Shown here in pieces: positions 21,124-31,300 of a DNA stretch of 64,000 bases. The stretch's first letter is position 1. Each line of letters begins with the position of its first letter. The notes beneath the pieces were generated by a model. It was not told the DNA's origin. It did no database searches and saw only the letters and a list, made by a program, of their open reading frames with translations. Position numbers and translations under genes: made by a program. The DNA comes from Euleptes europaea (lineage: Eukaryota; Chordata; Lepidosauria; Squamata; Sphaerodactylidae): assembly GCF_029931775.1 (NCBI RefSeq), contig NC_079312.1:14205821-14269820 (forward strand), written 5' to 3'.

Positions 21124-21376
21124 GGAATTCCGGCGCGCGGCTCCAGAGAGAACGTTCCCGGGAGCACTGGCGATTGGCTGCACGTTCCCGCCTTCGCTGA
21201 TTGGCCAATTCCGGCGCGCTGCTCCAGAAAGAACGTTCCCGGGAGCACTGGCGATTGGCTGCTCGTTCCCGCCTTCGCTGACTGGCCAATTCCGGCGCGC
21301 TGCTCCAGAAAGAACGTTCCCGGGAGCACTGGCGATTGGCTGCTCGTTCCCGCCTTCGCTGATTGGCCAATCCCAG
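21124..21376 (-). promoter_or_regulatory. 81-bp tandem-repeat promoter of the trihelix gene
   Basis: Three copies of an 81-bp unit, with AACGTTCCCG at 21151, 21232 and 21313, exactly 81 bp apart. Each unit carries CCAAT motifs (GCGATTGGCTG and mostly ATTGGCCAAT), a TTCCCGCC E2F-like motif and GGCGCGC. The array begins about 35 bp upstream of the ATG and is CpG rich. CCAAT boxes are known NF-Y sites; use by NF-Y or E2F here is inference. Confidence 0.7.
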
Positions 21377-21526
21377 CGTGCACACCCCAAAATGGGCGGA
21401 GCCATGGGAAACGGAGCCAAAATCAAAAGCGCCCTCGAGGCGCTTTGGAAGAACGCACGGAGGAAACTTCGCGTCATCTGCGGCCCGCTTGCAGTTTCCT
21501 TTGCTACGGAAATACTATGTGCATGA

Positions 21527-21678
21527 GAGGTTGTTCCTTGGATTTGCAGCTCTCCAGAGGCACATTTTCCCCCATCCGAATCCTCAAAACCCTGCATGGG
21601 GGCTTATATTTGAGTTCTGAGAATTTGGATGGGAAAAAATGTGCCTCTAGGGAGCGGCAAATCCAAGGCAAAACTTCC
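21527..21678. repeat. Imperfect palindrome upstream of the trihelix promoter
   Basis: Left arm CCTTGGATTTGCAGCTCTCC then AGAGGCACATTTTCCCCCAT; right arm is its reverse complement with mismatches (ATGGGAAAAAATGTGCCTCT, CGGCAAATCCAAGG). Arms of about 60 bp; probably a MITE. Confidence 0.7.
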
Positions 21679-21689
21679 CATGCCTAATA

Positions 21690-22150
21690 AGATCTCCAGT
21701 GCTCTCTGATCGTCAGAAAAGCAAACCCAGAAAGCTCTGCCCCGGAACTTCCCTCTGTTTGGGGAAGAGGGCAGAATATATTTATCTATCTATAAAACAC
21801 CTTGGAAAGGTGAAGAATGTTGATTTCCTTGCCCTGACTCTCTTGGCGGCTCGGTTTATCTTCAGGCTGGTTTTAGGGTTGCCAGCTTCAGAACTGGCCT
21901 TTGCTCTTGTGCCTATAAGGATAATTAGATGTGCCGGTAGGAGCAAGAGAGAATTCCAGAGGAGGAGCTGCTGTGCTCTGGTCTGTTCCCGGGGAGAAGA
22001 TCGGGTTTGTGAAGGGAATCCTTTTCATTCCCATGCACCAGGCTGCTCGATGAGGCAGAAGAACAATCCGGGCTTGTGTTTTCTCCCGGTTAGTTGGCCA
22101 CCCCAGTCTAGGCTGTGAAATGACCTTTCCCAGGAGGCTTAAAGTGTACC
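21690..22150 (+). repeat. Segment duplicated upstream of genes B and C
   Basis: CTCCAGTGCTCTCTGATC, TTGGGGAAGAGGGCAGAAT and AGTTGGCCACCCCAGTCTAG correspond in order to text at about 37040-38165 before gene C, where a SINE and a MITE have since split it. Confidence 0.65.
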
Positions 22151-22269
22151 TCTCAACATTGCCCTTTTCTTCCTTGCCAAATAAGCATCTGTTGACAAAG
22201 GAGAATTACCCTTCAGTAGTTATGAGACTCTCTGAAATATCTCCTAACCCAGACCAGAGTGGTGGGAGG

Positions 22270-22798
22270 GTACAACAAAGATGGTGAGGGGTCTGGAGAC
22301 CAAGTCCTACGAGGAAAGGTTGAAGGAGCTGGGTATGTTTAGCCTGAAGAGGAGAAGACTGAGAGGGGATATGAGAACCATCTTCCAGTACTTGAAGGGC
22401 TGTCATATAGAGGAGGGTGCCGAGTTGTTTTCTGTTGCCCAGGAAGGTCGGACCAGAACCAACGGGTTGAAATTAAATCAAAAGAGTTTCCGTCTAGACA
22501 TTAGGAAGAATTTTCTAACAGTTAGAGCGGTTCCTCAGTGGAATAGGCTTCCTCGGGAGGTGGTGAGCTCTCCTTCCCTGGAGGTTTTTAAGCAGAGGCT
22601 AGATGGCCATCTGTCAGCAATGCTGATTCTGTGACCTTAGGCAGATGATGAGAGGGAGGGCACCTTGGCCATCTTCTGGGCATGGAGTAGGGGTCACTGG
22701 GGGTGTGGGGGGAGGTAGTTTGGAATTTCCTGCATTGTGCAGGGGGTTGGACTAGATGGCCCTGGTGGTACCTTCCAACTCTATGATTCTATTATTCT
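22270..22798 (+). mobile_element. CR1 LINE, 3' end with ORF2 C-terminus
   Basis: An open frame encodes [37 protein letters not shown] and [15 protein letters not shown], the CR1 ORF2 end, followed by a 3' UTR ending CTTCCAACTCTATGATTCT. 5' truncated. It is not a host gene. Confidence 0.85.
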
Positions 22799-23050
22799 AC
22801 TTCAGGCCACCCAACCCCACCCCTTGCTTCATCTTTTCAAGGTGCTTTATAGATTAGATAGATAAATGTATATATAAATTCAGCCCTCTTCCCCAAACAG
22901 TGAGAAATTCCGGGGCAGAGCTCTCAGGTGTTCTTCCCACATGAACACGTGAAGCTGCCTTATACTGAATCAGACCCCCTTGGTCCATCCGAGTCAGTGT
23001 CTACTCAGACCGGCAGCGGCTCTCCAGGGTCTTGCACATCACCTACTCGT

Positions 23051-23260
23051 AGGGTTGCCAGAGTCCCTCTTGGCAACCGGCGGGAGGTTTTAGGGGCGGA
23101 GCCTGGGGAGGACGGGGTTTGGGGAGGGGAGGGACTTCAATGCCATAGAGTCCAATTTCCAAAGCGGCCATTTTCTCCAGGGGAACTGATCTCTATCAGC
23201 AGGAGATCAGTTGTAATAGCAGGAGATCTCCAGCTAGTACCTGGAGGTTGGCAACCCTAC
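23051..23260 (-). mobile_element. GGGTTGCCA-TIR element nested in a SINE
   Basis: AGGGTTGCCAGAG to GGTTGGCAACCCTAC, full length and little diverged. Confidence 0.8.
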
Positions 23261-23280
23261 CTACTGGCCTAGTCCGGGCC

Positions 23281-23553
23281 GGTTCCCAACCTTTTTTTGA
23301 CCAGGGACCACTAGGACTTTTTTGTTCGGTGCAGGGACCCCAAGGTTCAAAATAAAAATTCCGAGAATTTGAAAATAAACTTTAATCATAACTGTTAGTG
23401 AAACATTAAACATAGAATAATATTTGAATATATATTTTTATAATAGAGAACTTTTAATTGAAAATATTTATTATGGGTTTATAACTTTGTTTCGCGGACC
23501 TTAATTTAGTTCTCGCGGACCCCTGGGGGTCCACGGACCCCTGGTTGGGAACC
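23281..23553. mobile_element. hAT-like non-autonomous element
   Basis: Inverted ends GGTTCCCAACC and GGTTGGGAACC with an AT-rich middle and CGCGGACC motifs near the right end. Nested in the SINE at 22938. Confidence 0.65.
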
Positions 23554-23639
23554 AGTTAACTGGAGATGTCGGGGGATTGAACCTGGGACCTTCTGCATGC
23601 CAAGCAGATGCTGTACCACTGAGCCACGCCCTCCTTCAC

Positions 23640-23824
23640 TAGTTTTCCAGGAGAAGCTGGGAAGGGGTTAAGTGCACCGAGTCCTGTTTCCTAGAGTGGT
23701 CCGGAAACGGGAGCTTCTTCCCCAGACTCCCTCCCTATTGCTTTGACCAGCCTCTCTTTGCAAGGAGCTGGCCGGGCGGTGCAGATTGTCCCCGGGGGTG
23801 CAAAGGGAAGGCTGCCTGGAGCAG
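23640..23824 (+). promoter_or_regulatory. Non-coding first exon/promoter of zinc-finger gene B
   Basis: Contains the conserved GCTGGGAAGGGGTTAAGTGC core and a CCTAGAG motif and ends at donor GAGCAG|GTGAGT (GT at 23825). There is no ATG. It matches the equivalent sequences before genes A and C. Sequence further upstream (about 21690-22150) also matches the region before gene C (about 36990-38165), so promoter and exon were duplicated together. Confidence 0.55.
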
Positions 23825-24483
23825 GTGAGTGAGAGCATGGAGGACGCTGAGAAATGGGGAGGGGGGGGGTCTGGAAGAGAGACCCCGAGGGGGGCGGGCA
23901 GAAACAGCCTTGCAGGCAGCCCAAAGCTTTGTTCCTTTTCTCCTCCCGGGGAGCCTCCAAGAATGTGTGTTTTGAGACAGCAGGGTAGACTTCCCCTGAC
24001 TATGGAAGAGCCACTGATTTAGCAATTTGCAATAATCTCTTTTTCTTTCTGTAAAATGTATTGAAATGTATTAGGACAGCCTGGGAATAGCTTGTTGCTG
24101 GGCAGGATATCTCTGTGTGTCTATGTCTGTAGTAATTGGGGCAAGAGTCATGGAGGGTTACAATAAACCATAACAAGAACTGGGTGAAACTGTTACTATA
24201 GTGGAGTGCTATCAGCTGTTACCGTGTCTACTATACCATGTTACTATACTGGAGTGCTATCAGACTGTTACCATGTCTGGAGTGCTGTCAGCTTTACCCT
24301 GAATGTTGATGGGTGTCATATCTTGAATTTGGAGAAATATCCCTTCCTCAGTACAATCGGGGCTCAGAGATTTTTACTCAGTAGAGTGCTCTGGGTAGCA
24401 GCTGCTCCGAATAAATAACTGTTTTCTTGCAAACAACGGTCTTGGGTCTCCTTCTCCTCTACAAACCATTTTACCACATCAGT

Positions 24484-24612
24484 TTAGTGCCGTCAAGTCG
24501 CTTCCGACTCATGGCGACCCTATGAATCAAAGTCCTCCAAAATGCCCTGTCTTTGACAGCCTTGCTCAGGTCTTGCAAATTGAGGGCTGTGGCTTCCTTC
24601 CATCCTTCTTTC
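24484..24612 (-). mobile_element. Bov-B-like LINE 3' fragment
   Basis: GTGCCGTCAAGTCGCTTCCG then CATGGCGACCCTATGAATC; the same text occurs at 39533-39754. Confidence 0.65.
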
Positions 24613-24648
24613 CTTTATTTATTTATGCAGGCATGCATAACTCGTCCT

Positions 24649-24763
24649 AGAGTCCACCCTCCCAAGCTGCCATTTTTTCCCCAGAGGAACTGGTCTCTGT
24701 AGCTTGGAGATTAGCTGTAATTCTGAGAGATCTCCAGGCCCCAACTGGAGACTGGCAACCCTG
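24649..24763 (-). mobile_element. GGGTTGCCA-TIR element, partial
   Basis: AGAGTCCACCCTCCCAAGC to GAGACTGGCAACCCTGC; the left half is missing. Confidence 0.6.
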
Positions 24764-25011
24764 CATGCTCCCCTTCAATTCTTCTCCGCATCAGGACACT
24801 TTTCCCAGCCTCCTCTGTTCCCTTTTTGTGCTGACTCTCCAGCATTTCCTCAAAAGAAGGGTGTTCTAGCCCCTTAATCACCCCGAGTGACCCTTTGCTG
24901 CACTTTTCCCAGCTCTGCAATATCCTTTTGGAGATACAAGGACCAAAACTGCACACCAGATTCCAAAGGAGATTATTTACACCGTTGCTGTATAAAGGGC
25001 TCTGGCAATAT

Positions 25012-25212
25012 TGGCCATTCAGTAGTGGTTAGAGTCTTGGACTCGGATCTGGGAGAGCCAGGGTTGAATACTCCCTCTGCCATGGAAGCTTGCTGGGTGA
25101 CCTTGGGCCGGTTGCACACCTTCAGCCAGACCTACCTCACAGGCCTGTTGTGAGGATAAAGTGAAGGCAAGGAGATTGGTTTAAGCCACTCGTGGTCCCC
25201 GTTGGGTAGAAT
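25012..25212 (+). mobile_element. CORE-SINE, diverged
   Basis: CAGTAGTGGTTAGAGTCTTG, GGTGACCTTGGGCCGGTTGC, CTGTTGTGAGGATAAAGTG. Confidence 0.65.
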
Positions 25213-25344
25213 TTCCTAAAAATCCTCCGCATGGGGTTTGCCTTTTTCACTGCTGCCACACATTGAATCATGCCGTAAAAGGAATATTTGCATTCACTTG
25301 AACCTTGTCTATTCCACTCCAGAGTGAGGGAGTCTCTGCCATGT

Positions 25345-25985
25345 AGGGTTGCCCACTCTGAGTAGGGAATTTCCTGGAGATTTGGGGGTGGATGTTGGGG
25401 AGGTGGAAATTGGGGAAGTGAGGGAACTCGGGGGGATGTAATGCCATAGAGCAGAGGTTCCCAAATTGTGCTCTGTGGAGCACTTGGTGCTAAGTGAGAA
25501 TTAGTGCTCCGTGACTCAAAGTGTTTGGGAACCTCTGCCATACAGTGCTGTATAGTAAAAAAGGTAAAGCTCCCCTGTGCAAGCACCGGGTCATTCCTGA
25601 CCCATGGGGTGATGTCACATCCCGACGTTTCCTAGGCAGACTTTGTTTGTGGGGTGGTTTGCTAGTGCCTTCCCCAGTCGTCTTCCCTTTACCCCCAGCA
25701 AGCTGGGTACTCATTTCACCGACCTCAGAAGGATGGAAGGCTGAGTCAACCTTGAGCCGGCTATCTGAAACTGACTTCCATTGGGATCGAACTCAGGTCA
25801 TGAACAGAGCTTTTGACTGTAGTACTGCAGCTTAACACTGTGCTCCATGGGGCTCCTGTGCTGTATAGTACAATCTCATAATTCCAGAATTGCCATTTTC
25901 TTCTCAGGGGACTGATCTCTGTTGTCTGGAGATCAGTTGTAATTCCAGGAGATCTCCAGGCACCACCTGGAGGTTGGCAATCCTA
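25345..25985 (-). mobile_element. GGGTTGCCA-TIR element split by a Sauria SINE
   Basis: The left part (GGGTTGCCCACTCTGAGTAG to CATAGAG, ~25450) and the right part (25871 to GGTTGGCAATCCTA) flank other repeats, including the SINE at 25558-25855. Confidence 0.65.
25558..25855 (-). mobile_element. Sauria SINE
   Basis: Reverse copy: Bov-B-derived tail AGGTAAAGCTCCCCTGTGCA, body GGTCATTCCTGACCCATGGG, tRNA-like head with GTACTGCAGCTTAACACTGT. Matches the known squamate Sauria family. Confidence 0.8.
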
Positions 25986-25999
25986 GTCTCTGGGTGATC

Positions 26000-26795
26000 C
26001 CTCCCTTGTTGCCATGGTCAGTACTACTTTTCCAGGAGAGGCCAGGAATGCCCCAAGCTCTGTTTTGTAGAGAGGCCCCGAAATTGCTATATATTTTTAT
26101 TTCGATTTCGTTGCATTATATCTCTACTTGGATAAACACCATTTCTTGGATTGTTTAACATGTCCTATTTAATACTTATGCCTTGTGTCAGATTTCTTCC
26201 ATCCTAGTCCTACTACATTATTTATTAGATGTCTCACAGCAAGCAGTCGGACCCCTCCCATTAAGGGATGCCACAAAGACCCGGGGGCCAAAGATTGGCT
26301 TAGGACAAAATGGATGCCCCTCAGAGAATTTTGGGATCCATCTTGTGTGTCAAGCCTGGGCAGGCAGGTGGTTGGCAGTGGTACTTTTCCCCTGGCCCGA
26401 GCCAAGCAGACCGTTACTTATCCTACTTGCACTCATCCTAGCAGTCAGTTAGTATTCAAGAGAATAACTCAGGCATCCTCTTGGGTCCTGACGACTCATT
26501 AAGCCTCTCCTGTCTTTTTGTCTGGGCCCCAGAAAAGCTATCCATTCTTTGTCTCTGGCTTTCCTGCCAGTTTACATCATACCGCTCCTATTTAGGCTCA
26601 AGGCTTATACTTTCTCTTTACCCAAGCTCCAATTAAGGGTTTGACCTCCTGTCTGCTTTTAGCCTAGGAACTGAGGCTTTTTTTATGCCCTGGCTGGTTT
26701 ATTTTTATGCTTGGTTTTTAATTATGATCAGCTTCTTTTGTGTTATGCTTTCATTATGAGTTATTTTGTAAGCTGCCTTTAGGTCCTCTGAAGAG
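26000..26795. other. Region without recognised genes; weak first-exon relic
   Basis: At 26030-26080 the text CCAGGAGAGGCCAGGAATGC then TTTTGTAGAGAGG resembles the first-exon core of the finger genes, perhaps an extra decayed promoter copy. I recognise nothing else. Confidence 0.3.
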
Positions 26796-26799
26796 GCAA

Positions 26800-26884
26800 A
26801 CTTCCACGGCAGAGTGAGGATTTGAACCTGAATCTCCGAGATCCTTGTCCAACACTCTTAACCACTAAACTACACTGGCTCTCT
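26800..26884 (-). mobile_element. CORE-SINE head fragment
   Basis: GCAGAGTGAGGATTTGAACC then CTCTTAACCACTAAACTACA, a reverse tRNA-like head. Confidence 0.6.
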
Positions 26885-27255
26885 TGTATCAGAGCTCATA
26901 AAATATCAGAAGCACTGGGGTATAAATCTGTCAGTCAGATTTATAGACAGAACAGAAAGTTGCTGTGTGTTTGTGTATGTGCGTGGGGGTGTTAACAACA
27001 GAGGTCGGTTTAAAACAAAATCCAATCCAAAAAGTAACCAGTTCTCTCAGGGTGGGTGCGAGTCATGTCCCAAATAAAGTAAGAAACACCAAATAAAGTA
27101 AAAAACAAGATGAACAAATACAACAGGAAGCTTCAGAGATAAAGCAGAAACAATTAACATCCGTAATGGCTATTAGCACCTTTGATATGTTATCTAATTG
27201 ATACCCAGAAGTGAGTATTGCCTCAGGAAAATGTATACCTGGGAAACGTTTTGAA

Positions 27256-27385
27256 CACATGAACACATAAAGCTGCCTTATACTGAATCAGACCATTGGT
27301 CCATCAAAGTCAGTATTGTCTACTCAGACTGCAGCAGCTCTCCAGGGTCTCAGGCAGAGGTTTTTCACATCACCTACTTGCCTTG
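27256..27385 (-). mobile_element. tRNA-SINE 3' fragment
   Basis: ACACATAAAGCTGCCTTATA to TTTTTCACATCACCTACTTG, the 3' half of the SINE family seen complete at 27452-27645 and 36530-36716. Confidence 0.7.
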
Positions 27386-27451
27386 GTCTTTAAGTTGCCA
27401 CTGGCCTTGAATTTGAGTATGTTAAGGCCTCCTTATTGAAGGCACTGTGGC

Positions 27452-27645
27452 TCAGTGGCACAGCAACTGTTTGGCATGCAGAATGTCCCAGGTTCAATCC
27501 CTGGCATCTCTAGGTAAAGAATCTGCCAGTAGGTGATGTGAAAGATCTCTGCCTGAGACCCTAGATAGCCGCTGCCAGTCTGAGAAGATAATGCTGACTT
27601 TGATGGTCCCATGGTCTAATTCAGTGTAAGGCAGCTTCATGTATT
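27452..27645 (+). mobile_element. tRNA-derived SINE
   Basis: Head CTGTGGCTCAGTGGCACAGC with B box GGTTCAATCCC, body GTAGGTGATGTGAAAGATCT, 3' end TAAGGCAGCTTCATG. Confidence 0.75.
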
Positions 27646-28319
27646 TAGGGCTCTTGTTAATTCTGGGGAATACTTTCTCTTGATTTTGCTAATAGATTCT
27701 AATTCAGCAATTTCTCCCTTTGAAATCCCTTTGTAAGAGAACTGGAGATTAGAAAGAGGGACTGCTGAATTACAACTAATAATGAAGCTGAAGAGAATGC
27801 ATTCCCCTAGATTGAATAAGGATCTAGGATTCCTGTCTCGTTACCAATGCTAATTTCTCCAGCGTACCACCCCTCTGCATATCTCACCTAATCCAATCAC
27901 GCCTGTTAATGTGGTTCACTTGCTTTTGACATTTACATTGCCATTGTGTGTCTAATTCACTTGTCTCTGCTTAAGGATAGATGGACTCACGTTTGAGCTG
28001 TAGCTGAAGAAGTGAGCTGTGGCTCAAGAAAGCTCATACCCTGCCAGAAATTTTGATAGTCTTTAAGGTACTGCTGGACTCTTGATCTTTTCTACTGATA
28101 TTGACAGACTAACAGAGCTACCCATTGTGAATTTTAATCAGGATGGGAAGTAAAGCCAGCTCCATTTGCTGCCCTTCTGCTTACAGTGGGGGCAGCAGCT
28201 TACAAAAGGGCTTAGAATTTGGTATATTTGTATAGCATTAATTGCTTTTCCAGCCTTGCCAAACATCATCACTGTAAATTTGCATTCATCTCCTTCAGGC
28301 GCCAAGACTGCGGGAGGAG

Positions 28320-31300
28320 ATGTCTGTTGATTTCTCCACATCAGACCTGAATCCTCCAGAGAGCCTGAAGATGGAGTTTCCTGTGGAGGTCAAGCAGGAG
28401 GGTGACGGAGAGGCCATGTTGTTGGGTAAGAGTTTGTGCGCCTCAAATGGTTGAGAGAAATTTCATTATTGGAATTTTATGGAACGTTTGTGTGTATGTA
28501 AAGTGCTGACTTAACGGTGACCCCATAGGGTTTTCAAGGCAAGAGATGTTCAGACGTGGTTTGTCATTTCCTGCCTGTGCATAGCCACCCTGGACTTCCT
28601 CGGTGATCTCCCATCCCAGAAATAACCAGGGCCCACCATATTTATTTATTTATATTTTATATTTATATCCCGCCCCTCCCCACACTCCATCAAGGCGGGT
28701 AACAACAAATCAAATGCATTTAAAAACAGAAACAATTAAAATAGTTTAAAATCCATAAAATACAAATAAGATGGCGCCCTAAATTCCCAGCAGAGCAGAC
28801 TTCCGAGAACAGCAAATCCTCCATAAAGTAAACGAGGGGGACTGAGGGGAGCATACAGAAGAGGGGAGCTCTGCCCTGTGTCTGGTGGATGTCCACCAGG
28901 CCTACAACTGAAGACAGCCACCAATATCTTCTTGACTGGCCTCCCCCCTTTTTTCCCCTTGGAATATGGGAATTATATAGTTTGAAGGGGTGACACCTTA
29001 CAATATATTTGGGAATTAGTGCACCATCATGTTGGTTTTTTTTTTTTTAGAGTTTTACTGTTTGATTTTATTAATGATTCTATGTACTATTCAATGTAAT
29101 TTCATGTTTTAAATGTTATTCTAGGTTTTAAATGATGTTACCCACCCTGAGCCGGCTTGCTGGGGAGGGAGGGCTACAAGTCTGAAAATAAATTTAAAAA
29201 ATAGAGCAGCCAGAAGTCATCAACCGGGTGCCTGGCAGAACATCTCCGCCTTGCAGGCCCTGCTGCCAAATTCTGATGCTATTTGGCTAGCCTGGACTAT
29301 CCAGGTCAGGGCTGGATGATTTAACTGTCCAAAACTAGTTGCATTTATTTTTGCTAATTGTCTTGGGCAAGGTGGGATAGAAATGTTCTAAATAAGAAAC
29401 GATGTGTGAATATTTATAGAAAGCCCCATTAAATGGCAGAATTCACTGCCCAAAGCTGTGGGAAGGGTCACTAATGTAGACGGTTTACTGGAAAGTATTA
29501 GCCAAATTCAAATAGGTATTGTAAGGAAGAAGCGATTGAGCAATCCACCCTTGAGAGTTTTGTCACAGGCTGCAACATATAAACAGGATTTTGGTATGAA
29601 AGTATGTCCCATTAGGCCTCATAAGGATAAAAATGTGTTATAAAGATTATGTCATTTCATAAATACCTTTGGCTGTATAAGCTCAAGGCTTACTTGCTAT
29701 GCTGTAGAAGCTTAAGATTCAAGGTTCTGATAGACTAGAACACCTGTGACAGTGTTAAGCTCAAGGTTGGTAACCTGCTGTGCTATAAAAATCAAGGTCT
29801 TGATATTGTAATCATTTAAATACTACTGACCCAGCTGAAGGTCACAGCTGTGGGAGCACTCAGCTGCAGGAGCACTTATCTGACTAAGCAAATGATAGAC
29901 AAGGGTCATATCCACTAACCACTGTAGATGGCAGAAGTGTATTGTATCCATTGCATCTTGCAGCTGAATAACTGATTCAGCAGATCTACAAGATAAATTG
30001 CTCTGATAAGGATTCTAAAAGGTATAAATAGAGATCTCTCTCTGACTACAGGTTAGAGAGGTTCCTGATGGTCTAAACATGCTGACCTATGGACTTCCTC
30101 CATCTATCAAAGATGTAAAACTCTGACAGCCTAGTTCTTGCGTGAATTAGGAACCTGATTCTTGCGTGAATTAGGAGTAATCATTTATTCTTGTCTCTAT
30201 TTCTGGAGAACTCTTACAAAGAGAGTTATTATGCCACACAGTCTGTGTCTCTGAAGACTGATTGTCTGGAATAACTGTCTGTACAGTGCTTCATCCTGAA
30301 TATGTGATGAAGGTCCTTATACTCTAAGGATTATAAGGATATGGATCTTACCATGTTTTAATATGGTGACATTGATAACTCATTTGTTCTAACAAGACTA
30401 ATGTCTTCTCATAAGGTCTATGCTTTATGCAGACTTCCTGTTCTGACAGACAAGATGTAAATGCAACTTCTCTAAGAAGCCCACTAACAGAGCATATTCC
30501 AGGGATTTCTCTACACAAGGAGGAAGCACTGAATATACTCTGCAGTCAGTTCTAAGACTGAGATCTCACACAGAACTGTCTGACATATACATGCATACAC
30601 AAATATGCATTACAGCCAACAATGGCTAACACATAGAATTACTCCAATTGGAATACATATAATTGGAATACATGGATGGAGATCCATGGAGCCTTAAGCT
30701 CTTAAACTGAAGTATACACAGTACTCTCTAAAGATTGGCACTGCCAGAGAGATTGTAGAATAGAGTTCTACTCTATTGTAGAATAGAGTTTATACTCTAC
30801 ACATAATGTTAAGCTTTACACATAACTTCAAATACTGATTAATTACAGTATAGCTCTTAGCTATACAGCAATGCTTACAGCAATGCATACTCAAAGATGG
30901 CTTTCACATAGCCTTTTATAATCTGAACATGGGCTTCAGACCCATAAACCTCCGACATATAGAGACTCTATGGTCTCATGCCTTCAGTCACAGACTGATG
31001 TAAGAGCTATAGTAACAGCTCTAACATGAAACTATGGAACCAAAGAGATCTCTCATTGCAATAACAGAATAATACTTAGAGAATACCTGAAGGAAATCTA
31101 ACTATTCTAAGTGAATTTATAGAATCCTTACAGAAACTCTGCAATGACATGACTGGGTAAAGTATGTCTTATACTTAAATAATTTGAATTAGGTACTTAT
31201 TCAATGCATTAACCATTATTTTACAAGATTTCTGTAAACTGTATTATTTCCTGAATGAAATATATACTTGGAAAACTCTCATATAGAGTCATAGAGATTG

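Larger units (their letters stand above)
22938..23637 (-). mobile_element. tRNA-derived SINE split by two insertions
   Basis: The reverse copy starts ACACGTGAAGCTGCCTTATA and ends with the tRNA-like head ACCACTGAGCCACGCCCTCC. It is interrupted by a GGGTTGCCA element (23051-23260) and a hAT-like element (about 23281-23553). Confidence 0.75.

Noticed and set aside
20674-21687. Several long frames around the trihelix promoter, with repeated peptide blocks
   Set aside because: They read through the 81-bp CCAAT array and the antisense of exon 1. Only the exon 1 frame from 21089 has a domain and splice site.
24060-24463. Possible solo LTR (AATAAA then a short tail ending CTACA)
   Set aside because: No clear start, target duplication or second copy in the window; too weak to list as a feature.
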